Of a stretch of DNA of 64,000 nucleotides, positions 1 to 12,227 are shown one piece after another (positions within the stretch are counted from its first letter, which is position 1; every line of letters begins with the position of its first letter). The translations under genes and the position numbers were made by a program. The notes beneath the pieces were generated by a model. The model was not told the DNA's origin. It ran no database searches and was given only the letters and a program-made list of their open reading frames with translations. This DNA is from Salvator merianae (lineage: Eukaryota; Chordata; Lepidosauria; Squamata; Teiidae): positions 4,056,521 through 4,120,520 of the forward strand of contig QVOM02000074.1 of assembly GCA_003586115.2 (NCBI GenBank), given 5' to 3'.

Positions 1-2283
1 ACATTCGAAGCTAAAAATTCAGAGCTTCTCTTTCAAGCTTCTAATTAATGTCTGATCCACTTGGTGAAAATTGGGCACAGAGGTATGGGAGGTTGTTAAG
101 GAGAGACAAGCAAAGCATGAAAATAAGTCTACCAGGTGACAGCAGAATCACAGGGCTGGTAGAGACATGTCGGGGGCAGAGAAGTCCTTTCTCCTTGTCC
201 TTTCTCTGTCTCAGGATGCTCGGGCTTCCCCTCCTTACTCCTGTCTACTGTGCGCACTGTACCCACTGCTGCTGTCATGCTTCTTCCCCTCTGCCACATC
301 TCTGCCATTTTATGCCCTGGTCAAACCGACTCTCCTGCTTTGATTTCCTCACCCATCACCATCCCCCCCAAGCCTTTGGTTTCCCTTTGTGTCTTTTTGC
401 TTTCCTCTTCTCTGCTCAGTCACACTGTGCCCACACCAGTTGCCTCACACCTTGTGTCCTGTGCCCTTGTGTCCTCTGGCTCTCAGTGGCATCTGCTCCA
501 ACAGCCCTATAGCCAGACCTACTTCTGCATCAGGTTATGATGTATTAATGAGTTCAAGCAACGATACCAGAACTTGAATCACAGAAAGTTTGCCCAGTGA
601 TAATAAAGCAACAGGGAATGAAGGATTGTTAAATGTAAAAGGAAGACTGCATTCACTATGTTTTCATGAAATTATTTTTATTGTAAGTCTTTCTTTTAGG
701 GATAGAATAGTGTAGATCAAGTGACTGAGAAATGACTGAGAACTGGAGGGCAAGATATAGCAATGGTCTCCACATTGCTAAAGCATGGAAGCTGAAAGCC
801 TTCATAAATCAACAATAACAATTTACTTGTGTTTACATAATTTTTCTACCATCTTCCATCACGTGGTCTCAAGGCGGAAAGACACCAAGTTTCCAACTAC
901 CTCTTTTCTGTGTTAAAATACATAGTTTCTGAATTGGACGGGAGTGCATTGTGTTGGGGGTAGAGAAAAGCTCCTAAAAGTGAGGATTCACAGCAGTTGA
1001 TACATTACCAGATATGCTATGTATCTGAACAATATTCCTGATTATGTATTGGGCTACCTTCAGATACAGACTAAAACTCACGATTGTCCTAACACTATAT
1101 CGGAGATGCCAGACATAACACAGATCTACAAAAAAAATATTTTTTTTTCAGGTGCCAAGGTTTTTTGAATGGTTTTAGGGTATTTTGAGGGGCTGAATTC
1201 AAAAATCCCATTACTTTTGCTGAATTGGTTCTGGTTTTTGAGATAACGGACAACCATGAAAATAATGCATTCCCCCAATGCGACTTGTGTGTGATAACAA
1301 ATGCAATAGCTTTTGGTCTGTCTTTTGACTCTTTAACAGTGTCTTAGGTAATGAAATATCCCATATAATTGTTTTGTATTGCAATTTGTAGGCCTACAAT
1401 GCTGGCAGGTCTGAATGCTTTTCAAACGTGTTGTGTTAATTAATTACTTAACTATTAAATATCTCAGAAACTAGAGCCAATCTGGCAAAACCAAAGTCAT
1501 ATTCTTAATATAAAACCATTCAGACATCGTTGGCACCAAAATCACTGTATACCAGTGTAATCACAGTATTCCCTGCAAGTTCCGGGTAAGTGAGTTGATA
1601 ACTCGTAATATTACTATTATGGGAAATCTGACAATGATGTCGGGTTTTCCATAATAGCTCCCCTTACTGTCACGTCTGCCAGAAGCTTTTGGAATAGGGT
1701 CCCTTGGGGCTACCAGAAGTCAGCCTAGTTTGTGAAAAATAACAAAAGGAAATGAATGGGTGCTTGGTTTATTTCCAGCAGTCCCAATGGTCTCATTTTA
1801 CAATGTGCCAGCAGATGTGAAGGTAAGTCTGGGATTGCTCTTCACATCTGCCACAGGGCAGCAAGGGTCGATCATTGGATTGATTTTAGAGCCCACATTG
1901 CCTCTTGCTATCTGGAAGCAGTCTAGATAAGCTTTTTAAAATAAATAAAATTAAAATCCAGTCTGCAAAACACATGGACATCCACAACTTCAAATGGTGT
2001 TATGTTCAAAATAATTAATTTAAATTGAATTTCTCTGTCATCATGATATTCAGCTTCAGATGTCCACTCCCACTACTGAAAGCTGCCTAAGTCAAACAAG
2101 AACATAAGCTATGAATCAGATAATCTAAAGATAATGCTTCTATAGAAGCAAGGGGAAAAATCCAGAACAATATTTACAGTATCTGCCATACTGCAGACCA
2201 TCTGCTTTCTCCATCCTTTTGCATCTAGCTTAACCTCCCTCCAAATGCCTGGAAGGACATTTTGGCAGTCTGTTATACTAGCA
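1..2283. other. no recognised gene or repeat
   Basis: The sequence is moderately AT-rich and apparently unique. The first 550 bases are pyrimidine-rich and give open frames of low-complexity Cys/Leu/Ser composition that I do not accept as genes. A small inverted repeat (ACTATTATGGGAAA with TTTTCCATAATAG) lies near 1612-1655. Confidence 0.5.
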
Positions 2284-2343
2284 CACTGGTAGATCTAGGC
2301 TGCATCCAGGCGTTGCAGCCCTAGATATCAAGGTCTACCAGTG
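2284..2343. repeat. hairpin of about 60 bases
   Basis: CACTGGTAGATCTAGGCTGC pairs with GCAGCCCTAGATATCAAGGTCTACCAGTG around a loop of about 11 bases, with a small bulge. It contains GGCTGCATCCAG, the same terminal motif as the foldback at 2518-2633, so the two may be parts of one element. Confidence 0.5.
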
Positions 2344-2517
2344 AAGTGGACTAGGTTGCCATTTTATGTGCCCTAGCCCAGTCTAAGAGAGGGTGGCATC
2401 TCCCATAATCCACACTAGCATGAAGAAGGGAAGACTCTGGACACTTTCTGATCACAGGACAGTGTCCTGTGTGGAAAGGACCTACGGTTTCCTCATACCA
2501 ACTGCTGTCTTTTGTTT

Positions 2518-2633
2518 GACTGCATCCAGACATCACTTACTTATTCTGCTATATTTGGATATTCTGGAATAAAGCATGGATATTTGGAATAGCCAAATAT
2601 AGAAGAATAAGTAAACAATGTTTGGATGCAGCC
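2518..2633. mobile_element. small foldback MITE, GGCTGCATCCA termini
   Basis: The left arm GACTGCATCCAGACAT and the following ACTTACTTATTCT pair with the reverse complement of the right end (GGCTGCATCCAAACATTG, then TTTACTTATTCT). The arms cover nearly the whole 116 bases. The termini resemble Harbinger-type GGC ends, but no clear target duplication is seen. Confidence 0.5.
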
Positions 2634-3059
2634 TGTGTCTTTCAGGTATATATCAGGAGACTATGAAATGCCTCAAGGGGTGCGAAACTCAAATGAACCA
2701 GTCACATGGCTGGAAGACACATTATTGCCAGCTTCTTTGGTACATGAGATTTAGGAGAGTAAATGGAAAATAAAACACATTTTTGTGTTAAAAGATATGG
2801 AGCTAATCAACGTATGTTCCTCTAGTCAGAGATTTGTTATGGAAACTTAAAAAATTAAGCATCCATTGCAGTAGTCCAATTTTCATAAAGAAAATCTTTA
2901 TAAAGAAAATCTGGTGATGAAATACAAAGTCTTCCATTTCAGTAATTAGAATTAGTTTTCTGAGCTATATTTTCTCACTTTCTTAATCTTACAAACATCT
3001 TTGTCATTTATCTGCCTCATAGTCATATATGCATCATACACTGTATATTAATACAAATC
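2634..3059. other. no recognised feature
   Basis: AT-rich unique-looking DNA lying outside the candidate L1 target duplication. Confidence 0.5.
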
Positions 3060-3069
3060 CATGTATCTT

Positions 3070-3727
3070 TTTTTTTTCACTAGTCTAAAAATCTTTTATT
3101 AAACAAAAATAATACATAAAACAGGAAAGAAATGTATTGTATTCTAACAGCACTGAAGCCCAAACTGGGTATGTTAGACATGCCTAGTGCAAGTTTTTTT
3201 TTGTTTTGTTTAAACATATTTTATTGTTCTTGTATTTCAAATATATAAAATTACAGTTTACATTACATTCTTATATCACTATTATTATCAAGTTCCTCCT
3301 TCATTAACAGTTTCTTCTAAATTTCATGTTCTTCAACTTCCTGTTCTCCTTCCTTCTTTTTTCACTGAAACTCTTCTTTCTTTTTCATTCTTCAAATCCA
3401 GCAATCACAAGTCCATCGTCCAGCTCTTGCAGAAAGTCAATAAAGGGTTTCCAGTTCCTGTAAAACCTATCAACTGTCTTAATTCTCAAAAGATTTGTCA
3501 GTTTGTCCATCTTGGCCAGCTCCATCATTTTAACTAATCAATCACCCACCGTTGGTATTATCTCTCCTTTCCACTTCTGAGCATATGGCAGCAGTTACCA
3601 TATTTTGCAATAGCACATCGACACCTTCAACATTATTTTCCACTATCCCCAATAGGAATAATTCCGGTCTAAAAGGGAGAGAGTCAGAAGAAATAAATTG
3701 GATAAAGGTAATCATTGAGGAGGTCCT
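3070..3727 (-). mobile_element. L1 LINE 3' end, 5'-truncated, with candidate 3' transduction
   Basis: The minus strand encodes the L1 ORF2 C-terminus, seen as RPELFLLGIVE, then LIKMMELAKMDKLTNLLR and WKPFIDFLQELDD. It is followed by an AATAAA (3219-3229) and an A-rich end at about 3194-3205. Beyond this come about 115 bases of other sequence with a second AATAAA (3095-3100) and an A run (3068-3077). The whole is flanked by CATGTATCTT (3060-3069) and CATGTGTCTT (3728-3737), which look like a target-site duplication. That layout is what an L1 carrying transduced downstream DNA leaves behind. Confidence 0.65.
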
Positions 3728-3744
3728 CATGTGTCTTAAACTAA

Positions 3745-4939
3745 GGCCGCGGTTCAACATCGTAAATTTAATCCGTATAAGAAGAGTACAAGGACTGAAT
3801 TCGTCTTCTAATCGTTCCACAGTTACAGTTTAACACAGACTCAATTCGTACTTGCTCGTTCCCACACTGATATTTCCTGTGCTTGGCACGGAGAAACAGT
3901 AACTTTTCTGCCTCCACCCCTCGTCAAATTCTCCTTCCTGTGCAGTCAGTGATTGGCTGCAGTCCCAATGTTCAAATATTGATGTTACAGGGGTGGGAAA
4001 GTCAAGCTGCGCTCTCCGTATGTCACCGCTGCTGCCTCAGAACATGGATTCACTTGGCAGCATTACTAGTCATTCGCCATTTGCTCCTTCTCCCCACTAC
4101 AGCCTCTATCTACACAAGCAGAACTTTAAAATTATGTGTACTGCACTATTAAGCTTCTTAAAGGGCTGATGATGATTTCTGCTCCCTTGCAAGTGCACTT
4201 TTGCACAATTGTGCAATTTAAAAATAGCGCAAAAGCAGGGAGAGGTCCGTAACGAAGGTAAAAAGTGGGGAGAGAACATGGGGGGGCTCTATTATCTTGA
4301 TAGCGCAGTTCATCGCCAGCAAATGGACTCTGCCTAATCTCCCCCCGAGACATCCACAGCGGCATGTGTCCCCGCTGTGTAGCTGTGTGCTGCCGACGGC
4401 AAAACTGATCTTGAGTGGGTTCTTTGTTGGGGCAAGAGGACTGCAACCCCAAACAGGCACAGTTTCTTTTTCGGTTTAAAGAGCAGACGGGAGTGGAGGG
4501 AGCCTTTAATTTCTTCCTCGCAGTGTCAAGTGGGTGATAAAGAAAGAGAAGGGACCGTAGCTGAGCAAAGTACAAAGGAGGACGGTTTCTTTTCCCCTGG
4601 CAGCAACGGAAGGGGGGATAATGAAGGCAGAGGAAACTACTGCACTTCCTGCCCACCCACAAAGTCTGTCATTGGACGGCACAAAATGGGGATCCCTCCC
4701 TCTGCACGCCCCCCCAAAAGTACAGTCCCTCCCAAATAGTCTCCTTCCCCATTGCCACATCGCAAAGTAAAGCGCACTAGTGATCTGGAACGGCTTGAGA
4801 ACTCATTTAATCAGAATACAAAGTAGTCCAGATTTCGCCAATTTAGTCCAGAAAAACTGCGGAACAGCAAGATCATGGTGGGTCAGCGGGAACTGAAGAC
4901 GACCTGTAAACTGATTAAATGCCGTGTCAGAGCGTGGCC
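3745..4939 (-). mobile_element. Harbinger-like non-autonomous element, copy A (about 1.2 kb)
   Basis: The element starts GGCCGCGGTTCAACATC and ends GTCAGAGCGTGGCC, imperfect inverted termini that share GGCC and TTTAATC. It is flanked by the 3-base duplication TAA (3742-3744 and 4940-4942), as expected for PIF/Harbinger. It is collinear with the copy at 29906-31104 and inverted relative to copies at 9932, 25610 and 27457. No transposase or Myb-like frame is seen, so it must have moved in trans. Strand is arbitrary: plus is taken as the orientation of the 27457 copy. Confidence 0.75.
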
Positions 4940-4942
4940 TAA

Positions 4943-5355
4943 ATGCCAACAAATCACCAGTACCAGATGACATTCATCCAAGAATTCATAAAGAACACAG
5001 ACATGAAATTGCTGATCTTTTAGCAAAAATGTATAATCTTTCCCTAGAATCAGTCTCTGTGCCTGAAGACTGGAGGGTATCAAATGTACACCAATCTTCA
5101 AAAAAGGATCCAGGGTGCTCTAGGAAATTATAGACCAGTCAGCTTAACATCAGTTGCAGGTAAAGTGATGGAAACCATCATTAAGGATAAAATTAGGATG
5201 CATATATAGGAGCAAGCATATAGAGGAGTACATATTACTGAAGGAAAATCAAGCCTTACTAACTTCTTATAGTTGTTTGAGGTGTTAATAAGCACATTGG
5301 TTAAAGGCAATCCAGTTGATTATATATTTGGACTTTTAGAAGGCTTTTAACAAAG
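4943..5355 (+). mobile_element. CR1 LINE fragment (reverse transcriptase part), left piece
   Basis: Translation gives ANKSPVPDDIHPRIHKE, then SVPEDWRVSNV and YRPVSLTS-like sequence, the conserved start of the CR1 reverse transcriptase domain, with frameshifts and stops. It breaks at ...GGCTTTTAACAAAG and resumes at 6175-6178, where AAAGTCCCTGATCAAAG continues the same CR1 reading. Confidence 0.8.
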
Positions 5356-6174
5356 GGTGATTGTCAAACGGACTATTATGGTCGGCTTCCAGTCGCACGG
5401 AAGCTGCAGCGTTCACAAAGCTCTCTGAAAAAAACGCCTCTGTGTCTCTCTGAGGCTGCCTGGGTCGCCTCTTCCATAATCGGCTTTTCTGTGCTTTCAA
5501 GTCGCCTTGGGGAGCACCTCAACCAATCAGGGCCTGGCAGGAATCCACAGGACAATAGCACAAGAAGGGAGGGGGCGAGCGAGCTCTTGCTAGCAGGGGA
5601 AACTTTCCAAACTCCCTGCCTTCTGTAGATTAAAAAAGACATCAGTAGCATCAGGATTGGGAGAAAGCCCCTACCTACTAAAGTCCAGCGTGCTTTTTTA
5701 ACTACAGAAGGCAAGGGGGGGCTGAAAAGTTTCTCCGCACCGGCAAATCTTCTCCCTCCCCTTTTCTCCCTGTGCTGGCAAATCTCTCTTAGTTAAAAGC
5801 TTCAAGCAGTTTCTATTCAAGTACTTAACTGCCAGGGTTTTTCCCTTGCCCTCTGCTCCAGTTCCCCGAGGCATCGTTGAACTGAGAATAAGGGGGGAAG
5901 AGAGAATAAGGGAGAGTTGAACCAGGAGTTCAAACCGGGAGTTGAAAAGGGCGAGAGAAACCTGGCAGTTAAAGAGTTAATGCTTTGGAAAATCTCTTCA
6001 GCAAAGAGGCGGGGAGTGGCCAATCAGTGAGCAGCTCCCTTTGCGGGCTGTGACATTAGATCAGTGAATCGCCTCCTCGGTAAGTGCATGTGAAAGACTT
6101 TTTTCCTGTGCGCTTAGGGATTGTTCGCTCCTTTTATGCAGGCGATTTTAAAAATCGCTAGTCTGAACACAGCC
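5356..6174. mobile_element. DNA transposon inserted in CR1, GGCTGTGTTCAGAC end
   Basis: The insert interrupts CR1 exactly and is flanked by AAAG (5352-5355 and 6175-6178). Its right end, read inward, is GGCTGTGTTCAGACTAGC; the left end GGTGATTGTCAAACGGAC is a diverged match. The same terminal motif bounds the 204-base MITE at 23526-23729. A GCGATTTTAAAAATCGC palindrome lies just inside the right end. No transposase frame is visible. Probably a Harbinger-like deletion derivative. Confidence 0.65.
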
Positions 6175-6705
6175 AAAGTCCCTGATCAAAGCTTCTTCAA
6201 TAATCTAATGAGTGATAGAATATGAGGCCAGGTTCTGTCTTGGATTGGTAACTGGCTGAAGAACAGGAAACAATTCTCATAGTGGATGGAAATAAAAATG
6301 GGGTCACCAAGGTTCAGTATTGGGACCTATGCTATTTATTCCTAAATGATCTAGAAGTAGGGGTCAGAAATGAGATAGCAGTGTGGGTAACAAAGGTGTC
6401 AACCCAGTGTCCAACAGTAGTGAAAAAGGAAAATCCAGTGCTGGGGTAATTAGAAAAGGAATTGAAAATAAGTTGGCAAGTATCATTGTGGATTGTAGAA
6501 AGGATGCCTAGGTACTGCCTCCAGGTTCAAGAGAGAGGCAAGATGCCTCTAAAGGCAATTTGCAAGGACTCAAGAGTAGGTGAAGATATTGCCTTTGTCT
6601 TCTGCTTGGGAATGCCCCAAAACAAATGGTGGGCCATGCTGTGTCAGACAGCATGCTGAACTAGATGGGCTGTGGCCTGATCCAGCAAGGTTCTTCTTTC
6701 TCTTT
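6175..6705 (+). mobile_element. CR1 LINE fragment, right piece with 3' end
   Basis: It continues the CR1 interrupted at 5355, with an internal deletion, and ends with the usual CR1 tail including CTAGATGGGCTGTGGCCTGA and CCAGCAAGGTTCTTCTTTC. Confidence 0.75.
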
Positions 6706-6709
6706 AAAA

Positions 6710-7535
6710 AAGAAAGGGACTGCATGACACCTTTATGCACTTTCAGTGTGTCATGAAAGCACTGTGTCTGCAAGATACTGCCCACTCATCTTGTATTTGA
6801 CACATGGGAAGAAGATGGTATCACTGTCTGGATGCCATGCTCTTCCCCTGCCATGTTGCTTCAAGACTGCTACAATATTTGAAATACAGAACCATCTGAA
6901 GAGTTCTCAGAGCTCTTCAAACAGGTCTCTCCTTGCAATGCTGACCAGCAGTCAAGGGCGTATTAGTCTCTTCTGCAGCATTCCTAATATTTGCACACAG
7001 GAAATGGACCATGGGCCATTCCTTGTGTTCAAAACCCTTGCTATCAAAATGAAAGCTAGGGATTACCACACTTCAGTTCTGATGGTGGAGAAGGGCTGCC
7101 CTTTTTCCATCTATCATGATCAAAGCCGAGACTACCCTTACTGTAATCATGATGGTAAGGAGGAGATAGCCCTTCCCTCCTATCATGCTGAAAGCCAGGT
7201 ATCCCCAGCTTTGATCTCAACAAGCAAGACATGTGCCACATTAGGAATAGCACTACTTATGTAGCACTATTCTTCATGTGGGAAGAAAGAGATGGAACAC
7301 ACAAAGATCTCCACCCCCTCTCTGTGAGGATCCTGCTAAGGACCACTTTAATAGGAAATGCCACAATCAGGACAAAACCTGCCCTGTTTTCAAGTCCCTG
7401 AGATGGCCCAACTCTCACTGAATGAGATCCTACAGGATAATGTGGAACAGCAATCTTTGCCTGGCTCAAACCTTGTCCTGACACTAGCATCACAACAAAA
7501 TCACAGCATTGGGATAGATGACTGTCCACAGACAG
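6710..7535. repeat. uncharacterised repeat related to 16370-17000
   Basis: Segments such as GACTGCATGACACCTTTATG and ACAGGAAATGGACCATGGGC followed by TTCCTTGTGTTCA recur in similar order near 16374 and 16592. The internal repeated theme ATCATGAT...AAAGCC suggests degenerate sub-repeats. No coding similarity seen. Confidence 0.35.
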
Positions 7536-7544
7536 TGTGAGCAT

Positions 7545-8690
7545 AGGCTACAGGACAGGAAACAGAGAGTAATAAAAAATGGGCAATTCTCAAAATGGAA
7601 AGGAGGAAAAGGAAGGTCCCCTAAGGTTCTGTAGTGGAACCTGTGCTTTTTAATTTATTCTTAAATGACCTAGAAGTAGCAGTAAGCAATGAGAAAACAA
7701 AGATAGCTGTGGACACCAGATTATTCATGATAGCGAAAACTGAAAGAGATTGTGAAGAGCTCCAAAGGGACCTCTTAATATTGGGGGATTGAGCAAATTA
7801 GCTTCAATGTTGGTAGGTACAAAGTGATGCATACTGGGGCACAAACCCCTGATTATACCTACACAAAGTCCAATGATACCTATAAACTGATGGGGTCTGA
7901 ACTTTCTGTGACAGACCAGCAAAGGACCTTTTGGTTCTGGTGAACAGCTCAATGAAGGTGTCACCCAGTGCACAGCAGCATGACAAAAACAAATTCAGTG
8001 GTAGGAATAATTAGGAAAGGAATAGAAAATAAGTCACCAAGCATCACTGTGCCTCCTTGTAAATCTATGGTGAGGCCACATTTGGTATATTGTGTAGAAT
8101 TCTGGTCATCTCACCTTAGGGAGGATGTTGTGAAACTGTAAAAAGTGCATAAAAGGGCAACCAAGGGGCTGGAACACCTCTCTTTCAAAACCAGGCTGCA
8201 GTATCTGGGCCCAGTTCAGCCTTAAAAGGTGGCACTTATTGGGGGACCTGATTGAAGTTTACAAAATCATGCACGGTGTGGAAAAAGTGGATTAGAGAAA
8301 AATTCTTTTCTCTACTGCACAACCCTAGAACCAGAGGTCACTCTATGAAGCTGATAGACAAGAGAGTTAGGACTGTCAAGGGAAGGTAGTTTTTCATCCA
8401 GTGTGTCATTTGTCTATGGAATTTACTACCAGAGGGGATGGTGACAGCCACTGAATTGGATGGCTCCAAGAAGGAGCTGGACAGTCATGAAGGACAGGTG
8501 TGTATCAATGGCTACTAGAATGGATGCCTAGATACTATCTCAGGTTGGAGAGACAAGCAGGATTCCTTTAAAGACCATTTGCACGGAGTCAAGAGCAGGT
8601 GAAGGTTTTGCCTTTGAGATGGGCTGCTGTATTAGATCAGTTGTGGTCAGATTCTGTAGGGTTTTTCTTGTGTTACCGTGTTCTTAAAAT
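7545..8690 (+). mobile_element. CR1 LINE fragment with 3' end
   Basis: The sequence begins in the CR1 reverse transcriptase region (GTTCTGTAGTGGAACCTGTG, then CTTTTTAATTTATTCTTAAATGACCTAGAAGTAG) and continues through the C-terminal region to a GTGTTACCGTGTTCTTAAAA tail. Many stops and frameshifts; inactive. Confidence 0.8.
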
Positions 8691-9931
8691 GGAGAGCACC
8701 AAAAGCCTAAGGTTGAGGAGCTAAGCAGTATTCCACCATCTGGAACCTTTTCTCCATGTAGAACTCAGCCTAGCGCTAAATTCAGAGGCTTCCCCGGTTG
8801 AAGTGGCTGGTCATTCATCAATTGCCTAAAGCGATTATGCATGAACACTTATCTGTTGTCTCATGTGGCCTCAAATCAAGAACCACAACAGTTGACACAA
8901 AGGAGATAGAAGAGGACATTCATTCTATAGCTGTACACTTCCATGGACGGAATTCACATTATCTGAACTGATAGTATGCCCTCATAGTATTGCTAATTGA
9001 GGCCTTAATGCCCATTTTTAGAAAGGCGTCAGCCATCAGTGAACCTCTACCAGTTCTCTTAATAGCCTTTGAGTGGGGAAGGTGGCATTCTATTGGCTTT
9101 TGCTTACAGTAGTCAATAGGCTTCTCTTTCATGGCAGCCACATTAAGCATCACAACTCTGTGAGGTGTGAATTGTTATATTTTACAGATGGAGAGGTTAA
9201 TGGATGACAACATGTTTAAGACCTCCCACTAAGTACTGCAGCCCAGGTTGGACTGTACCCAGACCTCCCAAGTAGCAAACGTGTCTTAGCCAAGCGGACC
9301 ACACAAGCTTGCATGCTATGACTCTGAACAGGTCTCCCACAAGTATTTTCTTTGGTGCATATATTCCTTTCTTCCCCACCACCATTCCATTTCCTTTTAA
9401 GCTGGGGGGAAGTAGAAGTAGATATAAAATGTAGTGGGTAGCCATCATTTCAGAAGAGTTCCGTATAATAAATAGGCTTGAAGTAAGGTAGACTTTGTCT
9501 ATAAAACAGTAGTTGGTGTTTGCACAAGGCATAAGCAAGAAACATTGCCATTCCCAACAGAGCACCAGACATTATTATTTTGAACATCAGTTTGAATGCA
9601 CTGTTCTGAGCTGAATTGTTATAGTGAGATTTATACATACCAGTCAGATCTGTCACTTTTTTCAGAAATTCAGAGAAATTGACTTTGCATGTATGCAGCT
9701 TGTTAAAACTAAAATGAAGCTAAAACTATTTAGTTTTTTAATCAACAAGATTCGAGATCTTGCAAAAAATGCCTCTTCATTTAATAATTTTTGGTACTTC
9801 TTGTGACTTGGTTCACCCATATGAGCAGACTGTATAGAAGAAGGAACAACTGAGGGAGACAATTTGGAACAGAAGCATCAGCATCAGATCAAAGAAGATC
9901 TATGTTAGAACTTTAAAGAACAATTTCTATG
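8691..9931. other. no recognised feature
   Basis: Apparently unique AT-rich DNA. The open frames here are short and show no recognised domain. Confidence 0.5.
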
Positions 9932-11618
9932 GGTGTGGTCAGACTGGGCATATATCAGTTTTGATTGCCCTAACAAAATATTGCCTTTCTGTTCTTTTTT
10001 CTGGACTAAATTGCACAAAACGGGACTACTGTACAGGGTGTTTCAAAAAGATGGACTCAATTTCAAAGTAGCATATTTCACGATGACAGCTTGTTATAAT
10101 TACACAACAAGTTACAAATGGTTTAATGAGTTATCAAGTTTTACTAACCATTTTATAAATTCTTGATGTGCCCTCCGCCTGCTGTACAGACAACATCGAG
10201 ATTATAGTTGAATTCGTCCCCAGTGCCTCTCAAAGTGCCTATGCCGTCTTGCAAATGACTGATACTAGGGGCTGTTCATGCGCTGGAAGAAGCATCTAGA
10301 GGTAATCATTTGAAACTCTATGCCCCACCTTTTCAAGTGGTACAAGTTTCATTCATGAGCATGTCGTGGTTGCAAAGATGTAGCGATTTCAAATCAGGTC
10401 CATCTTTTTGAAACACCCTGTATTTTGCATTCAGATTAAGTGAGTTCTCAGTCCATTTCAGATCATTAGCCCAGTTTATCTTCCAAAGTGAGAACATGCA
10501 AGTAGACTCTTTTGGCATTTTGCACCTTCAAACTGATTTTGTAATAGAAGAGAAGATTCAGTGGAAGTTATAATTCATTTGCTTTGTGCAGCTCCCTGTT
10601 CCATGGTTAGCTTGGCACCACAGTCCACTCACAAAATACATGCCTTCTCCTTTATCTCCACTCCCGGTAAGGAGAAAGACAAAGTTTCCTCCGTTTTTCT
10701 TTCTCTCCCATCCCTGGAAGTAGAAGGGCACAATGTTTCCTCCCTTTCCCTTTGGCAAAGCACAAGGGAAATAACGTTTCCTTTTATTAAAAGAGGACTT
10801 TTGTGTAAAACAGACACTGTGTTTCAATGACTCTAGAGCAAACAGCACAGTACAGACTATCGATGTTCTTCGAAAATGCCGAAGGGTGTGTGTGCATGGT
10901 GTTGGTGTATGTTTCAGCTGCATTTGTTTGGGGGTGCAGTCCCATTACCCCATCAATGACCTATGTCACCATCAACTCTGCCATCCACACCACACAACTT
11001 CATTGTGGGACATATGCCACTGTGGATGTCTGGGGAAGGTGATGAGTTGAAGTCCATTTGTTGACTACTAACTTCACTATCACAAATATTGATCTCCTCA
11101 CACATTCCCCCCTTTTCACTGGGCTCTCCCCCCCCCCTTGCACGCTGCTTTGAAATTGCACAAAACTGCAATTAGAAAGGAGAAGAAATTGAGATCTGCT
11201 CTTCAGGAAGCTTGATTGTGTGGTAGATGTGGAATTGAAGATGTGCTTGGGTGGATACAGGCTGGAGGGGGAGAAGGGACAAACAGTGAATGACCGGTAA
11301 TGCCCACAATGGAGTCCATGCTCTGATGCAGCTGCAGGGAAATATGGAGGGTGGAGTTTGACTTTCCCACCCCTGTGAAGTCATGATTTGAACACTGGGA
11401 CTGCATCCCATCACTGACTGCACAGGGAGGGGAATTTGAGGAGGGATGGAGAGAGAAAGGTACAGTATCCCCATGCCAAGCACAGGAAAAATGAGGAGTG
11501 AGAACGAGCAAGTCTGAATTGAGTCAGTGTTATAATACAAATGTGGGAACAACCGGAACATGTACTTGATCCTCATTCTCTCCCAATATGAATTAACCTT
11601 ACGATGTCTGACCACGCC
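9932..11618 (+). mobile_element. Harbinger-like element, copy E, with nested mariner
   Basis: The ends GGTGTGGTCAGAC and GTCTGACCACGCC are inverted termini. The body matches copies A-D, for example TTTTTTCTGGACTAAATTG near the left end and the shared CATGCCAAGCACAGG segment near 11472. A mariner-like element at 10034-10420 splits it. Target duplication is not clear. No transposase frame. Confidence 0.65.
10034..10420. mobile_element. mariner-like MITE, 387 bases
   Basis: The termini CAGGGTGTTTCAAAAAGATG and its reverse complement are identical for at least 22 bases, and TA lies on both sides (10032-10033, 10421-10422), the hallmark of Tc1/mariner insertion. It sits inside the larger Harbinger-like element, whose sequence resumes on the far side. 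It is too short for a transposase and no related frame is seen. Confidence 0.85.
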
Positions 11619-12227
11619 TGATTGGTCAGGAAGATCACAATGAGGCTTCCAGTCACTGCCTCACACATCCACCATCTAGATGCAGGGGGCAATCACTGGT
11701 AATTAAATTTTCGACTCGTACTTTTGACTAGATCTGCTCCTTGTCTTAAGGTGCAGCCAAAGACAGCAAAAATGCCAGTAGTTTGTGGACATTGCAGCTG
11801 GACTGCAAAACAGCCCTGAAGCCATGTTGCAGTCTGTTGCAGTCTATCAGCTGTTTAATGCATAATAGAAATAGTGCTGGATATCCAGCACTATTTATAA
11901 TTTGCCAGCAAGGTTGTGCTTACTGGTGGTGGACAGTGGGCAGCAGATCTCCAATGTACTGGAAAGATGTCTTTCTCTTGCAGGGATACTCAGGATAATG
12001 ATATGTATGAATATAGTTCTTAGACATGAAGACAAAATGTGCACTGTTCCTTATATTTATGTATATTAATAATACTCAAAGCAACTCCAATCCCAAATAG
12101 ATGAGACTCTTTTTATAATTGTATTGTTAGCTTCACTCTAAAGTTTTGCAGCAGTTTTGTTTGTTTCACAGTGCAGGACATTGATTCTATTCTGCAGGGT
12201 ACACACAGCAAGGCAATTATGTGCATG
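11619..12227. other. no recognised feature
   Basis: Unique-looking DNA with no supported gene. Confidence 0.45.

Noticed and set aside
48..577. Overlapping open frames of up to 154 codons
   Set aside because: Cys/Leu/Pro/Ser-rich translation of pyrimidine-rich DNA, with no domain and several frames open at once.
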